56,945 nt of DNA from Actinotignum schaalii (GTDB taxonomy: Bacteria; Actinomycetota; Actinomycetes; Actinomycetales; Actinomycetaceae): contig NZ_JARBHJ010000009.1 in assembly GCF_028864145.1 (NCBI RefSeq), forward strand, positions 1-56,945. Reading direction: 5' to 3'. This document shows, one piece after another, positions 1 to 8,520 of this stretch; position 1 is the stretch's first letter; each line of letters starts with the position of its first letter. A program made the translations under genes and the position numbers. The notes under the pieces were generated by a model. The model ran no database searches, had not been told where the DNA came from, and saw only the letters and a program-made list of their open reading frames with translations.

Positions 1-146
1 TTTTATGTAGTGTTGGCGGGCGGAGTTGTGGGTTGTTTGATTATTTTTTATAACCAGATTATTTGTGGGGGCGGCGGGGGGGGGGGGGCGGGGGGCGGCC
101 CCCCCCCCGCGGGTGTGCTGGCAGCCATCTAGCTGCGTCGTCGTTC
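1..146. other. Window edge with extreme G/C homopolymers
   Basis: No gene is visible. Positions 1-68 are AT-rich. They are followed by a run of 13 G (76-88), more G-rich sequence and a run of C (99-108). The G run at 90-95 can fold onto the C run, giving a hairpin just 3' of the minus-strand transporter gene. No U-run follows it on that strand, so it is not a convincing terminator. Homopolymers of this length are also prone to sequencing and assembly error. Confidence 0.4.
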
Positions 147-1430
147 TTAATACCGCAGGCTGCGCATTTCCGGGCCGCGCAAACTTGCGTATCCTGCCGC
201 GCAGATGAGGGCGGTCAGAGCGAGGCTGGTGTAGGCCACCGTCCAGCCGTAGCCGGTCACCAGGTGGGGGATAAGGAAATTCGCGAGGGTTTCACCGGCC
301 AGGTAGCCCGCCGCCCCCACCACCCCGGTGGCTGCGCCCGCCACATTATCGGGAACCAGGGAGAGGGTGAGCATATTAATACTCACCTGGGGCCCGTAAA
401 TGAGTGCGCCGAGCAACAGTGCCCCAGCCACCGAAGAACTGCTAAAAGCCAGGTGGGGCCAGGCTGCGAGCGCCACGGCCAGGGCCAGCATTGATTTCAT
501 AGCGGCGGAGGAAGCCCGGTTAGGATGGCGTGCCGCATAAGCCCCGAAAGCGAAAGAGGCCGGGATTGCGGCCAGCTCCGCGCCCGCGAGCGCGATTTCC
601 CCGGTGCGGCCGGCGGTGTGGGCTGCGGCGAAAATAACCACCCAGTTGATCACGCCGAAGCGGATGCAGTAGAGCAGGGTATTAATGCCCACGAGCGTGA
701 GGATCCAGCGGTTGGTGAGCACTGCCCGCACCACCGTGGGCCAGTAGCCATCCGCGCGGGTGCTCAGCTGCGGGGTGCCGGCCGGGCCGAAAATCATGGT
801 GAGGGTGGGTAGGCCCTGGCGCCAGGGGCGGTCGGCGCCGGTGCGGTAGGCCCAGATACCCACCGCGATAGTGAGCAGGCCCGGGATAAGGAAAATATGG
901 AAACGGGCCAGGCTCCAGCCGGTGAAGGCCCCGGCGAGCAGCGGGAGGAGAGCGGCCCCGAGGTTCTGGGAAGTATTCCAGATCGCCACTCGCGAACCGC
1001 GCGAAGAATTGGGGTACCAGGCACCCAGGAGCACCAGGGCGGCCGGGGCGAGGGCTGATTGCACCAGCCCGTTCGCGAAAGTCAGGCTTGCGATAGTGCG
1101 GGCTGAGCTGGGAATACCTGTGAGGATGCACAGGATTCCGGAAATAATAAGCGCACCGCCAAAAAGGCGGCGCAATGAGACGCGGTCCGCCACCATTCCG
1201 AAAATGATTTTCCCGGCACCGTAAGCGAGGGTGAAAGCGCTGAGCACGAAACCGACCTGGTAGAGGGACCAGCCTTCTTCCTCCACGAAGCGAGCGGAGA
1301 CCACTTTGAGGTTATTTCGGGTGGTATAGGCAAATACATAGCCGATATAGACAACGAGGAAGACATGGGCGCGCCAGCGGTAGTAATCCGGGGCCGGGGG
1401 TGGACCCGGCGGGAACCGCGTGGCGGCCAT
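147..1430 (-). CDS. OPA-family MFS transporter (GlpT/UhpT-like organophosphate antiporter)
   Basis: This is a 427-residue, roughly 12-TM integral membrane protein of the major facilitator superfamily. The N-terminal helix carries an arginine in AYTTRNNLK and a later helix carries one in YCIRFGVINW. These match the two phosphate-binding arginines of the organophosphate:phosphate antiporter family (GlpT Arg45 and Arg269). The loop GMVADRVSLRR is the MFS signature between helices 2 and 3. The ATG at 1430 was chosen because AGGAGG lies just upstream; the open frame runs 20 codons further without a ribosome site. It diverges from a GntR regulator, with a 17-bp palindrome in between, so it is the likely regulated gene. 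Import of a sugar phosphate or glycerol phosphate in exchange for phosphate is inferred; the exact substrate cannot be read from sequence. Confidence 0.8.
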   Translation of the reverse strand: MAATRFPPGPPPAPDYYRWRAHVFLVVYIGYVFAYTTRNNLKVVSARFVEEEGWSLYQVGFVLSAFTLAYGAGKIIFGMVADRVSLRRLFGGALIISGILCILTGIPSSARTIASLTFANGLVQSALAPAALVLLGAWYPNSSRGSRVAIWNTSQNLGAALLPLLAGAFTGWSLARFHIFLIPGLLTIAVGIWAYRTGADRPWRQGLPTLTMIFGPAGTPQLSTRADGYWPTVVRAVLTNRWILTLVGINTLLYCIRFGVINWVVIFAAAHTAGRTGEIALAGAELAAIPASFAFGAYAARHPNRASSAAMKSMLALAVALAAWPHLAFSSSSVAGALLLGALIYGPQVSINMLTLSLVPDNVAGAATGVVGAAGYLAGETLANFLIPHLVTGYGWTVAYTSLALTALICAAGYASLRGPEMRSLRY

Positions 1431-1532
1431 GATTCCTCCTTCTGGTGCCTCAGCTGGAGGCGAGTTACCCGCGCGGGCGACCTTGCCCACCCGCCGTCAC
1501 CTTGCTCACGCGATGGCGTAAAATCACAGTGG

Positions 1533-1549
1533 AAACTGACAGTCAGTTT
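1533..1549. promoter_or_regulatory. 17-bp perfect palindrome, probable GntR operator
   Basis: AAACTGAC-A-GTCAGTTT is a perfect inverted repeat in the divergent region between the transporter and the gntR gene. It ends 4 bp before a likely -10 box TAGGAT (1553-1558) reading toward gntR, so a bound repressor would cover that promoter. FadR-type GntR dimers bind palindromes of this size. Binding by the adjacent regulator is inferred. Confidence 0.6.
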
Positions 1550-1565
1550 ACCTAGGATAAGGCGA

Positions 1566-1585
1566 GAGCGGGTACTCACCCGCTC
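1566..1585 (+). other. Hairpin in gntR leader
   Basis: GAGCGGGT and ACCCGCTC form a perfect 8-bp stem with a 4-base loop, between the putative -10 box (1553) and the gntR ribosome site. There is no U-run. It could shape the leader mRNA or be a second protein site. Confidence 0.4.
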
Positions 1586-1612
1586 GTGATCCCGCGATGG
1601 AAAGGAGCGCTT

Positions 1613-2308
1613 ATGGCTCGCCGGCTTGCCGATGATTTGGCCGACCACCTGCGCGAACGCATCCTTTCCGGAAATATCGCGCCGGGGGAGCGCCTGGCCG
1701 AAGCCGCGATTGCGGAGGAGTATTCGGTGGCGCGTTCCACCGCACGCATCGCGGTGGAATCGCTTATCGCGGATGGATTAGTGGAGCGTGAAGCACGCAA
1801 GCACCCGCGGGTCGTTACCGTGAGCAGCTCCGAGATTCCGGAGATCGTGGCGCTCCTCGATATTAGTGAGTCCCTCGCGCTGGCGCGGATTATGACCGGT
1901 CATCCGGACCTGCGCCCGCTGCGCGCGGTCCGCGGGGAACAGCCCAGCCGGGTGCTCCACACCCTGGTGGAAGTTTGCGGTTCCAAACGCCTGGAATTAC
2001 TCCACCGCCCACTCACTTTCCACACCATGTTATACGCGGCTAGCTGCGCTGCTGCTAGCCGTGTTGAATCTGAAGGGGGCCGCGCTCAGAGCAGCGGCGC
2101 TGCTGCCCATCGCGCAGATGTTAACCACGCGGCGGATACCGCCGTGGCCCAGGCTCAAGATCAGCTGATTGACGCGGTTTTGCTCGGGCAGGAAAGCGCC
2201 TGGGAAGCACTGCGTGCTGTGCAACGGGCGCGCCAGGCTCGGCTCCGGGTGGAGGAAAGCGCGGTGCTTCCGCGTACCGGCGGGGTTATCCAGCAAAAGC
2301 TAAGGTAG
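1613..2308 (+). CDS. GntR-family transcriptional regulator (FadR/FCD type)
   Basis: 231 residues. An N-terminal winged helix (about residues 1-70) holds ILSGNIAPGERLAEAAIAEE and a recognition helix VARSTARIAVESLIADGLV, typical of GntR proteins. The C-terminal helical part resembles an FCD ligand domain, but its last conserved histidine region reads AVQRARQARL, so the metal site may be degenerate. ATG 1613 follows GGAAAGGAG at normal spacing; an upstream in-frame ATG at 1586 lacks this. The last 23 bp overlap the 3' end of the convergent SMP-30 gene. It probably controls the divergent transporter and itself through the palindrome at 1533-1549. Confidence 0.8.
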   Translation: MARRLADDLADHLRERILSGNIAPGERLAEAAIAEEYSVARSTARIAVESLIADGLVEREARKHPRVVTVSSSEIPEIVALLDISESLALARIMTGHPDLRPLRAVRGEQPSRVLHTLVEVCGSKRLELLHRPLTFHTMLYAASCAAASRVESEGGRAQSSGAAAHRADVNHAADTAVAQAQDQLIDAVLLGQESAWEALRAVQRARQARLRVEESAVLPRTGGVIQQKLR

Positions 2309-3134
2309 GCTGGCCGGCTACCGGCCCGTCCATCCACCACAGCGCCCCGGCGCCCCGCGAATCATCATTTTCGCGGGAGACGGTCACGAAAACATCCTTG
2401 CCGTCCTCCCCGCCCAGGGTTACCGCGGTGGTCCCGGTGACCGGGAGCTGATACTCCTGCACGACCTGGCCGCTCGGATCGAGCACCCGGATGATTCCGG
2501 CCCGGTTGAGGGCCACCCACACATTCCCTTCGCTGTCCACGGTCAGCCCGTCCGGACTCGCGCCTTCCACGTGGTGGAAGTCGCTGCGGTGGTGGAGGCC
2601 GCCTGCGTCGTCGACCTCAAAAACAGAAATCGCGCGCGTGGACGTGTCGATGTAATAGGCGCGGGTGCGGTCAGGCGAAAAACCGATGCCGTTCGAGGTG
2701 GTGACCGTATCCAGAACTACGCTGACCTCGAGAGCGGGTGAAATACGGTAGAGGCGCGCGGTGCCGCGGGTGGTGGCATCGCGGGTGTAGGGCATGGAAC
2801 CGGCGTAGAGGTAGCCCCACGGGTCCGCGGTGCCTTCGTTCATGCGGTAGGCCGGGCTGTTCCACAGGGTTGCGGCCGGGCGCGGGGTGGCCGTGGCGGT
2901 ATCGGCCAGAGCCAGGCCGCGTTCGGTGGCGACGACGTAACCTCCGCCCGCGCGCGGGCGTACAAATGCCGCGATTTTTGAGCCGGTGGCCAGGCGATCC
3001 ACCCCGCCATCGCTACGCAGGGTAAGCAGATCGCCGGCGAGCATATCCACGAAACGCAACCCGCCCCAGCTCTCCGACCACACCGGACCTTCGGCGTGGA
3101 AAGCAACCACGTCGGTAATTTGTTCAAAAGCCAT
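2286..3134 (-). CDS. SMP-30/gluconolactonase family protein
   Basis: This 282-residue six-bladed beta-propeller protein hydrolyses sugar lactones in the family. The full active site is present: Glu15 (AEGPVW), Asn148 (SNGIGFSPD) and Asp195 (GASPDG) as metal ligands, with Arg97 and Asn99 (YRMNEG) in the substrate positions known from human SMP-30. There is no signal peptide, so it is cytoplasmic. ATG 3134 has GGAGA upstream. It lies 59 bp downstream of the lactate permease on the same strand and may be co-transcribed with it. The lactone substrate is unknown. Confidence 0.85.
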   Translation of the reverse strand: MAFEQITDVVAFHAEGPVWSESWGGLRFVDMLAGDLLTLRSDGGVDRLATGSKIAAFVRPRAGGGYVVATERGLALADTATATPRPAATLWNSPAYRMNEGTADPWGYLYAGSMPYTRDATTRGTARLYRISPALEVSVVLDTVTTSNGIGFSPDRTRAYYIDTSTRAISVFEVDDAGGLHHRSDFHHVEGASPDGLTVDSEGNVWVALNRAGIIRVLDPSGQVVQEYQLPVTGTTAVTLGGEDGKDVFVTVSRENDDSRGAGALWWMDGPVAGQPTLAFAG

Positions 3135-3193
3135 GCTCTCCAGCGTAGGCCAGCGCGCCCAAGCTGGCTAGCCGCAGCGCTCGCGCGTCCGTG

Positions 3194-4978
3194 TTACGCG
3201 GTGATGAAGCCCAGCACCCCGCTTGCCGCCAGCACAACGACGAGGGTAAGCACGGCGAGCAAGCCGAGGGAATAGGTAGCGCCGCGGCGCAGTAGCTCCG
3301 GTTCGCTGCCCGGGGCACGTACCGCGGTGGCCGCAATCGCGAGGTTTTGCGGGCTAACGATTTTCCCGAGCCCGCCCCCGAGCTGGTTGGCGGCCAGGAG
3401 GAGATTCGGGTCAATACCGGCCCCGGCCGCCGCAGTGGCTTGCAGGTTCCCGAAGAGCGCGGCCGAGGACGTGGCCGAGCCGGTCACCGCGGTGCCGATC
3501 CAGCCGAGGAGCGCGGAGAGCGCCGCGAAAGCGGTGCCGGCCAGGGCCATGAACGCGCCGATGGCCTGGGTTTGACCGGAGAAATTCATGACGTAGGCGA
3601 GGGCCATAATGGTGGCAATCGTTCCCACGGTCACGGCCAGGTTCGCAACGGTGGCACCCAGGGTGGCCAGGCCGGTGCGGAAAGAATAGGGGTAACGCCC
3701 GCCGGAGGAACACCGCGCGTACACCGCGGTGACCACCATTCCGGTGAGGAAAAGCATCGTCCCCGGGGAGGAGAGCCAGTTGAACGTAAAGGTGGTGGTA
3801 GAAAGAGCGTTACCGGCCTGGTCCACCAGGTGCCCGTGCAGGCCGGGCCAACCGAAGCTGATATCGGTTTGGGCCAGGAATTCGATACGGCGCGGGGCGC
3901 CGGTGCTGCCGGCACCGCTCGGGCCGGCGGGGTTTGCCGTTCCCGGTACGGTGACCCGCCATAATTTCGTGACCGCGAGGACCACCACAACCAGCAGGTA
4001 GGGGAACAGGCCCAGGAAAACCCGGCTGGCGGAGATTTTCTCGCGCGCCGGGGCGCTGGCGAATTCGGCCGGGGTGCGGGCCGGGCGCCAGCGGGTGAGG
4101 AGCACGGCGGTAAGTGCGAAGGAGAGGAGGGAGGCGATCACGGCAATGAGTTCGTGAGAAATGAAATTCGAGGCGATTACGTGCCCGGCCACCATGCCGA
4201 TTCCGGCGGTGAGGGCCACCGGCCAGGTGTCTTTTACGCCGCGTTTGCCGTCCACGATAAAAACGAGGAGGAGGGGAACTCCCACGGCCACCACGGGGAT
4301 AATACGCCCGGCTACCGCGGCTACGTCCATGGGATCGGCCACCCCTCCCATGCGGGCCACGGTGGTGAGAGGGATGCCCATGGCGCCCAGGGCCACGTTG
4401 ATGCCGTTGCCTACCATGGTGGCCAACGCGGCCTTGACCGGGGGCAAGCCAATGGCAAGTAGCATGGCGCAGCTAATGGCTACCGGCGCGCCAAAACCGG
4501 CCAGCCCTTCAATGAGGCCGCAGAAAATAAAACCGATGAGGATGGTTTGCACTCGCATATCCCCGCGCCCCAGCGCCGCGAAAACCGCTTGGACGTCTTT
4601 GCTGCGCCCCGAGCTCTCGGTGAGGTTATACAGCCAGACAGCCATAATCACGATGTAGCAAATGGGGAAGAGCCCGAATGCCGCTCCTTGGAGTGCGGAG
4701 AGCCCTGCCAGATCAACTGGCATCCCGAAACCGGTGACGGCAATGATCAATGCCAGGCCGAGGGAAATAAGGGAGCACCAGTGGGTGGCGATGGAGAATA
4801 CTCCCAGGAGCACGAAGAACACCAGGAGTGGGAGCGCCGCCAGGAGGGCGGAAAGCCACAGCTGCCCGCCGACCGCATCGGGCACGGGCGTGAAGGTGGT
4901 GCTGGTGAGGAGCGTGGAATCGGTGAGAACGGCGGAAAGCGGGCTCGGCACGGCGAGCAGCGCGGGGCTACATGGCAT
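3194..4978 (-). CDS. lctP: L-lactate permease (LctP family)
   Basis: 594 residues with about 13-14 membrane segments. Family hallmarks are LQGAAFGLFPICYIVIMAVW, GLIEGLAGFGAPVAI and LGWIGTAVTGSATSSAALF. LctP proteins bring in lactate or glycolate with protons. The first ATG (4978) has AAAGGA directly abutting it, which is too close for a normal ribosome site, so the true start may differ by a few codons. No other well-supported start is seen before the first helix. The SMP-30 lactonase follows 59 bp downstream on the same strand. It diverges from the esterase gene at 5022. Confidence 0.9.
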   Translation of the reverse strand: MPCSPALLAVPSPLSAVLTDSTLLTSTTFTPVPDAVGGQLWLSALLAALPLLVFFVLLGVFSIATHWCSLISLGLALIIAVTGFGMPVDLAGLSALQGAAFGLFPICYIVIMAVWLYNLTESSGRSKDVQAVFAALGRGDMRVQTILIGFIFCGLIEGLAGFGAPVAISCAMLLAIGLPPVKAALATMVGNGINVALGAMGIPLTTVARMGGVADPMDVAAVAGRIIPVVAVGVPLLLVFIVDGKRGVKDTWPVALTAGIGMVAGHVIASNFISHELIAVIASLLSFALTAVLLTRWRPARTPAEFASAPAREKISASRVFLGLFPYLLVVVVLAVTKLWRVTVPGTANPAGPSGAGSTGAPRRIEFLAQTDISFGWPGLHGHLVDQAGNALSTTTFTFNWLSSPGTMLFLTGMVVTAVYARCSSGGRYPYSFRTGLATLGATVANLAVTVGTIATIMALAYVMNFSGQTQAIGAFMALAGTAFAALSALLGWIGTAVTGSATSSAALFGNLQATAAAGAGIDPNLLLAANQLGGGLGKIVSPQNLAIAATAVRAPGSEPELLRRGATYSLGLLAVLTLVVVLAASGVLGFITA

Positions 4979-5009
4979 TCCTTTATCGTACCGGGGCGGG
5001 AGCTGCCTT

Positions 5010-5015
5010 TATGAT
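5010..5015 (+). promoter_or_regulatory. -10 box for leaderless esterase transcript
   Basis: TATGAT followed by exactly six bases and the ATG at 5022. No Shine-Dalgarno sequence is present, so transcription probably starts at or next to the start codon. Confidence 0.5.
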
Positions 5016-5021
5016 GACCTT

Positions 5022-6206
5022 ATGGCTAGCTCGGACGTGAGATTATCCGCCGCGATGCGTGCGGCGCTGGCGCAAGATGCGCGGCTGGCTCTCCCGCATT
5101 GCGGGCACGGGGAACCCACCGCGATGCAGGCGCGCTACGAAGCCGAGCACCGCTGGTGGAATGAGGGCGGCCCGGACATTGCGTGGCGCGCGGATACGCT
5201 TCCAACCCGGCACGGCGCGGTCGCGGTGCGGGTCTATTCGCCCGGTCAGGCTACCTGGCCTGCGGAATGCGGTGCGCTTTCGCCCGTAAAATTAGGTACG
5301 ACGGCGCAGTTCCCGGCGGGCGCCACCCGGCCCATTATCGTGTATCTACACGGCGGGAGTTACTGTGTGGGCAGCCCGGCCACCCATGACCGCCTCATAC
5401 GCGAGCTTGCCGCAGCTACCGACGCCGCGGTGGTGAGCGTGGACTACACCCTGGCACCCAAGGCACGCTACCCGCGCATATCTGAAGAATGTGAGGATGT
5501 GGTCATAGAGCTGGCGCGGCGATATCCCGAGTGTCCTATCGTGCTGGCGGGGGATTCTTGCGGGGCAACCTTGAGCCTGGGAACCTGGTGGCGGCTAGCT
5601 CGGCGGGCGGGCCAGGACGGAGCCGGCGAAAGAACGGAGCGCGCGGATACCGTGGGCACGGAGACGTCCCGGACCGCGGCCCGGAGGCTGGCTGCTGAGC
5701 GGATAGCCGCGCTCGTTTTGTACTACGGCGAATATGGCGTGCCCGTGACCGTGTCGGCATCCGCGGAGACCGTATCGCCGGATAGTACAAGCGCTGCCGA
5801 TGGGATGAGCCCAGCGGATCGTGCCTACTATGACTCCCTCTACTTTTCTTCGCCCACCGAGCGGGCCACGGCCCTGGATACCGCGCTGCTGCGCACTGAG
5901 CTGCACGGAAGCCCGCCCGTTTTTCTTGCGGTGGGGGACTGTGATCCGCTGGTGGCTGATACCCAGGCCCTTGCCGCGCATCTCGAGACGAGCGGGGTGC
6001 GCGTACGCCTCGAGGTTATCCCCGGGGTGATGCACGCTTTTCTCCAGCGGGTGCGGCTTCTTCCCGAAGCTGACCGCGTCATCGCGGATACCGCAGCATT
6101 TTTAGCTGAGGTGCTGGATCGTTCCGGCAGCACCTTCGACTTCGGCGCCCCTGGCCACTCCTCCGACTCTGGCGCTTCCGGTGGCCGCATCCTCAGCGAT
6201 CGGTAG
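5022..6206 (+). CDS. Alpha/beta hydrolase (HSL-type esterase/lipase)
   Basis: This 394-residue hydrolase belongs to the hormone-sensitive-lipase group. The oxyanion motif HGG is at 110-112 (YLHGGSYCVG), and nucleophile Ser179 sits in GDSCGA, where the family consensus is GDSAG. The acid is in GDCDPLVAD and the catalytic histidine in GVMHAF. There is no signal peptide. About 35 residues between the nucleophile and the next strand are rich in charged residues and look like an insertion. The open frame extends 120 codons upstream, but that stretch is antisense to lctP. ATG 5022 has a TATGAT box six bases upstream. Its last 105 bp overlap mutY on the other strand. The natural ester substrate cannot be inferred. 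Confidence 0.8.
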   Translation: MASSDVRLSAAMRAALAQDARLALPHCGHGEPTAMQARYEAEHRWWNEGGPDIAWRADTLPTRHGAVAVRVYSPGQATWPAECGALSPVKLGTTAQFPAGATRPIIVYLHGGSYCVGSPATHDRLIRELAAATDAAVVSVDYTLAPKARYPRISEECEDVVIELARRYPECPIVLAGDSCGATLSLGTWWRLARRAGQDGAGERTERADTVGTETSRTAARRLAAERIAALVLYYGEYGVPVTVSASAETVSPDSTSAADGMSPADRAYYDSLYFSSPTERATALDTALLRTELHGSPPVFLAVGDCDPLVADTQALAAHLETSGVRVRLEVIPGVMHAFLQRVRLLPEADRVIADTAAFLAEVLDRSGSTFDFGAPGHSSDSGASGGRILSDR

Positions 6207-7052
6207 GTGGTAGCGATTTTCGCTTTCCTGGGCGAGCCCGTCTTCGAGGAGGGAAGCGAGGGCGGGAGCGAATCGCTCTTCACTCAGGTGACTAGCGCGC
6301 AGTAAGTCCGGGCGGGCGCATCCGCCGCGGCGCCTGCGCAAGACAGCCATGATTTTTCCGCGTGCTTCCCGCTGGGTCCCGGTGAATTTCTGGGCGGTGC
6401 GCGGGGCGGCATTTTGCGGTTTCCCGGCGGCTACCCAGCGGCATTCTGCGCGCAGCGGGCAGCCCGAACAGGCCGGTTCGCGCGCCGTGCACACCAGGGC
6501 GCCCAGCTCCATCAGAGCTGCGTTCCAGCGTGCCGCGCCCGGGCCATCCACGGGAACAAGCGCATCGGCTCGGGTACGTTCCCGGATTGTTTGATGGGCG
6601 GGCGGCAGAGCAACGCCGTCGTACACCCGAGCAAGCACCCGGCGAATATTCGTATCGAGCACAACCGAGCGCTGCTGGAATGCGAAGGCGAGGAGGGCGT
6701 CCGCTGTATAGGGGCCGATGCCGGGCAGGGCGAGGAGTTCCTCGCGGGTGCGCGGGACCTGGCCGCCGTGCCGTTCCACCAGGGTGATAGCGCATTCGCG
6801 CAGGCGTAGGGCTCGGCGCGGGTAACCAAGCCGGTCCCACATGATAAGAACATCAGCGGGTGCGGCTGCGGCCAGGTCAGCGGGGGTGGGCCAGCGGTCC
6901 AGCCAGGCTCGCCAGGCGGGTTCCACCCGGGCGACGGGGGTTTGTTGGCTCATGACTTCGCATACGAGAATCGCCCACGGGGAGGTACCGGGCGCGCGCC
7001 ACGGTAGTGGCCGCGCTGCGCCGTCGTACCACGTTAAAAGATTCTTGAGCAT
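6102..7052 (-). CDS. mutY: A/G-specific adenine glycosylase MutY
   Basis: 316 residues. It removes adenine mispaired with 8-oxoguanine in base-excision repair. Counting from the ATG at 7052, the catalytic Glu32 lies in CEVMSQQT. The helix-hairpin-helix is LPGIGPYTADALLAFAF, the catalytic Asp133 is in VVLDTNIRR, and cysteines 188, 195, 198 and 204 (C-X6-C-X2-C-X5-C) bind the 4Fe-4S cluster. The C-terminal NUDIX-like 8-oxoG domain is short or absent, which shortens it relative to E. coli MutY. A GTG at 7088 would add 12 residues; neither start has a clear ribosome site. The 3' end overlaps the convergent esterase by 105 bp. Confidence 0.9.
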   Translation of the reverse strand: MLKNLLTWYDGAARPLPWRAPGTSPWAILVCEVMSQQTPVARVEPAWRAWLDRWPTPADLAAAAPADVLIMWDRLGYPRRALRLRECAITLVERHGGQVPRTREELLALPGIGPYTADALLAFAFQQRSVVLDTNIRRVLARVYDGVALPPAHQTIRERTRADALVPVDGPGAARWNAALMELGALVCTAREPACSGCPLRAECRWVAAGKPQNAAPRTAQKFTGTQREARGKIMAVLRRRRGGCARPDLLRASHLSEERFAPALASLLEDGLAQESENRYHLPIAEDAATGSARVGGVARGAEVEGAAGTIQHLS

Positions 7053-7095
7053 TATCTGTAGTGTGCCGGAAACGCGGGGAATATGCACGTTTTGG

Positions 7096-7101
7096 TACCG
7101 T
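7096..7101 (+). promoter_or_regulatory. -10 box for leaderless transcript
   Basis: TACCGT, six bases, then the GTG at 7108. It has the same geometry as several other leaderless starts in this window. Confidence 0.4.
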
Positions 7102-7107
7102 GGATCC

Positions 7108-8454
7108 GTGAAAGAAACGGGCGGAGAGCGCCGCGCGCATAAGCGGCCTACGGGTGGTGCGCCGCGGCGTGGCCGCGAGCGGCGCGAGGATCAGGTTGGG
7201 CGAGCCGCGCGCGTGAAGCGTGGGGAAAGCCAGCGTGAGCGCCCGGTTCGCGGAAAAGAGCGCGGCTCGGAGCGTCGCGCAGCCCCTTCGGCAGCATCGG
7301 AGCGCGGGCAGCGCAGCAACCGGGCGGGCATGCCGGCAGCTCGGCAGCGCGCTGGCGAAGTACGTACCGGGCAGTCGCGCGGTGATCAGAAGCGCGGCGG
7401 GCAACAAAGGTCAGCTCAGCAGGGTGTAAGCCGGCAGCGGCGAAACCCCCGGGATCACGTAAACCGGGAGCGCGTCAATCGGGAGCGGGCGGGCCAAGCA
7501 CGAGCGGGTCAAGAGCGGGAAATTCGGGAGCGTCGTGCGCGGGAACGTACTTCCCGGGAGCGCGCGCCCCGGGAACGCGCTGGGCAGGCGCGTGCCGGGC
7601 AGCGCACTAGCCGGGAACGCCCGGCACCTACCCGGCGGCGTCGTACGTTGCCGGCCGGATCGCGGCAGCAGAGGCAGGTCCGGGAAAAGGCTACGATTCT
7701 CGCCCGTTTGGAGCCGAAGCATTGGTTGTGGATTTTCGCTGCGCTCGCGGTGGTTATTGGTGCGGTTGTGACGTTTAGGTTCGCGGCTTCGCGCTCTCAG
7801 GAACATGCGGAAGCTCAGGCTGCGGTTCCGACGGCTTTTTATGAGCCGGTGGCCTGCACTCCGGATATGCTGCGGATGCGGGTGACGAATAATGAACGCG
7901 GTGCGGGAGCTCCGGTGTCTTTCTCCGTGGAGCTGACGAATAAGTCGACCACGAATCCGTGTTATGTGGATGCCGGGTGGGGCAACCTTAATGTGTCGAT
8001 TACTTCCGGCGGGCACCAGGTGGCGAATACCGCGGCCTGCCGGGCCGGGGAGGAACACCGGCGTTTGCTGCTGGATCGTGGGATGGATGCCGTGACCACG
8101 GTGACGTGGCCGGGCGGGAACGAGGGCGCCGGGTGCGGTAGCTCGGGTTCGCTATCTACGCCGGGCACGTACAAGGCGGAAGCTATTTTTGCCGACGGCG
8201 CAGCTTCTCCCGCGACCGCGGTTTTTGAGCTGATGACCGGGGGCGGGGCGCAACCCGCTCGTCCGAATGATGAGGCCGGTTCTGAAGCGAGTACGGACGC
8301 CAGCCCGGCTCCTAGCACGGAGGCGAATCCCGCTGCGAACGGTGCGGAAGGCGCGCAAGGTGATCCTCAAGGAACGGCACCCGCTCCGGAAACTGGTAAC
8401 GGAGAAGGCGCCGAGGCACCTGCCCCGGAGGGTGATTCTGAAGCTGCAAACTAA
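7108..8454 (+). CDS. Membrane protein with Arg-rich cytoplasmic repeat region and acidic tail
   Basis: 448 residues, no family recognised. Residues 1-200 are extremely basic and low in complexity, with recurring RERAGQARAGQ and RERxxRER units. One membrane helix follows at about 205-227 (WLWIFAALAVVIGAVVTF). An extracytoplasmic domain of about 130 residues comes next, with four cysteines (VACTPD, NPCYVD, AACRAG, GAGCGS) that could form two disulfides. The tail is an unstructured acidic Ala/Pro/Glu/Ser segment. Charge therefore flips across the membrane. The GTG at 7108 was chosen because the upstream open frame is antisense to mutY and a -10-like TACCGT lies six bases before. It sits between mutY and radA, but no role in repair is implied. 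The Arg-rich part might bind nucleic acid or membrane; this is speculation. Confidence 0.65.
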   Translation: MKETGGERRAHKRPTGGAPRRGRERREDQVGRAARVKRGESQRERPVRGKERGSERRAAPSAASERGQRSNRAGMPAARQRAGEVRTGQSRGDQKRGGQQRSAQQGVSRQRRNPRDHVNRERVNRERAGQARAGQEREIRERRARERTSRERAPRERAGQARAGQRTSRERPAPTRRRRTLPAGSRQQRQVREKATILARLEPKHWLWIFAALAVVIGAVVTFRFAASRSQEHAEAQAAVPTAFYEPVACTPDMLRMRVTNNERGAGAPVSFSVELTNKSTTNPCYVDAGWGNLNVSITSGGHQVANTAACRAGEEHRRLLLDRGMDAVTTVTWPGGNEGAGCGSSGSLSTPGTYKAEAIFADGAASPATAVFELMTGGGAQPARPNDEAGSEASTDASPAPSTEANPAANGAEGAQGDPQGTAPAPETGNGEGAEAPAPEGDSEAAN

Positions 8455-8520
8455 CTAGCTAACCAGCTAGCTAGCCAGATCCTGCCGGTTGCTCTACTGC
8501 CTATGTGCGGTGGCTACCTC

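Noticed and set aside
8455-8474. Cluster of three CTAG tetramers between the Arg-rich protein and radA
   Set aside because: Locally unusual, but explained by simple repetition of TAGCTAGC and too short to assign a role.
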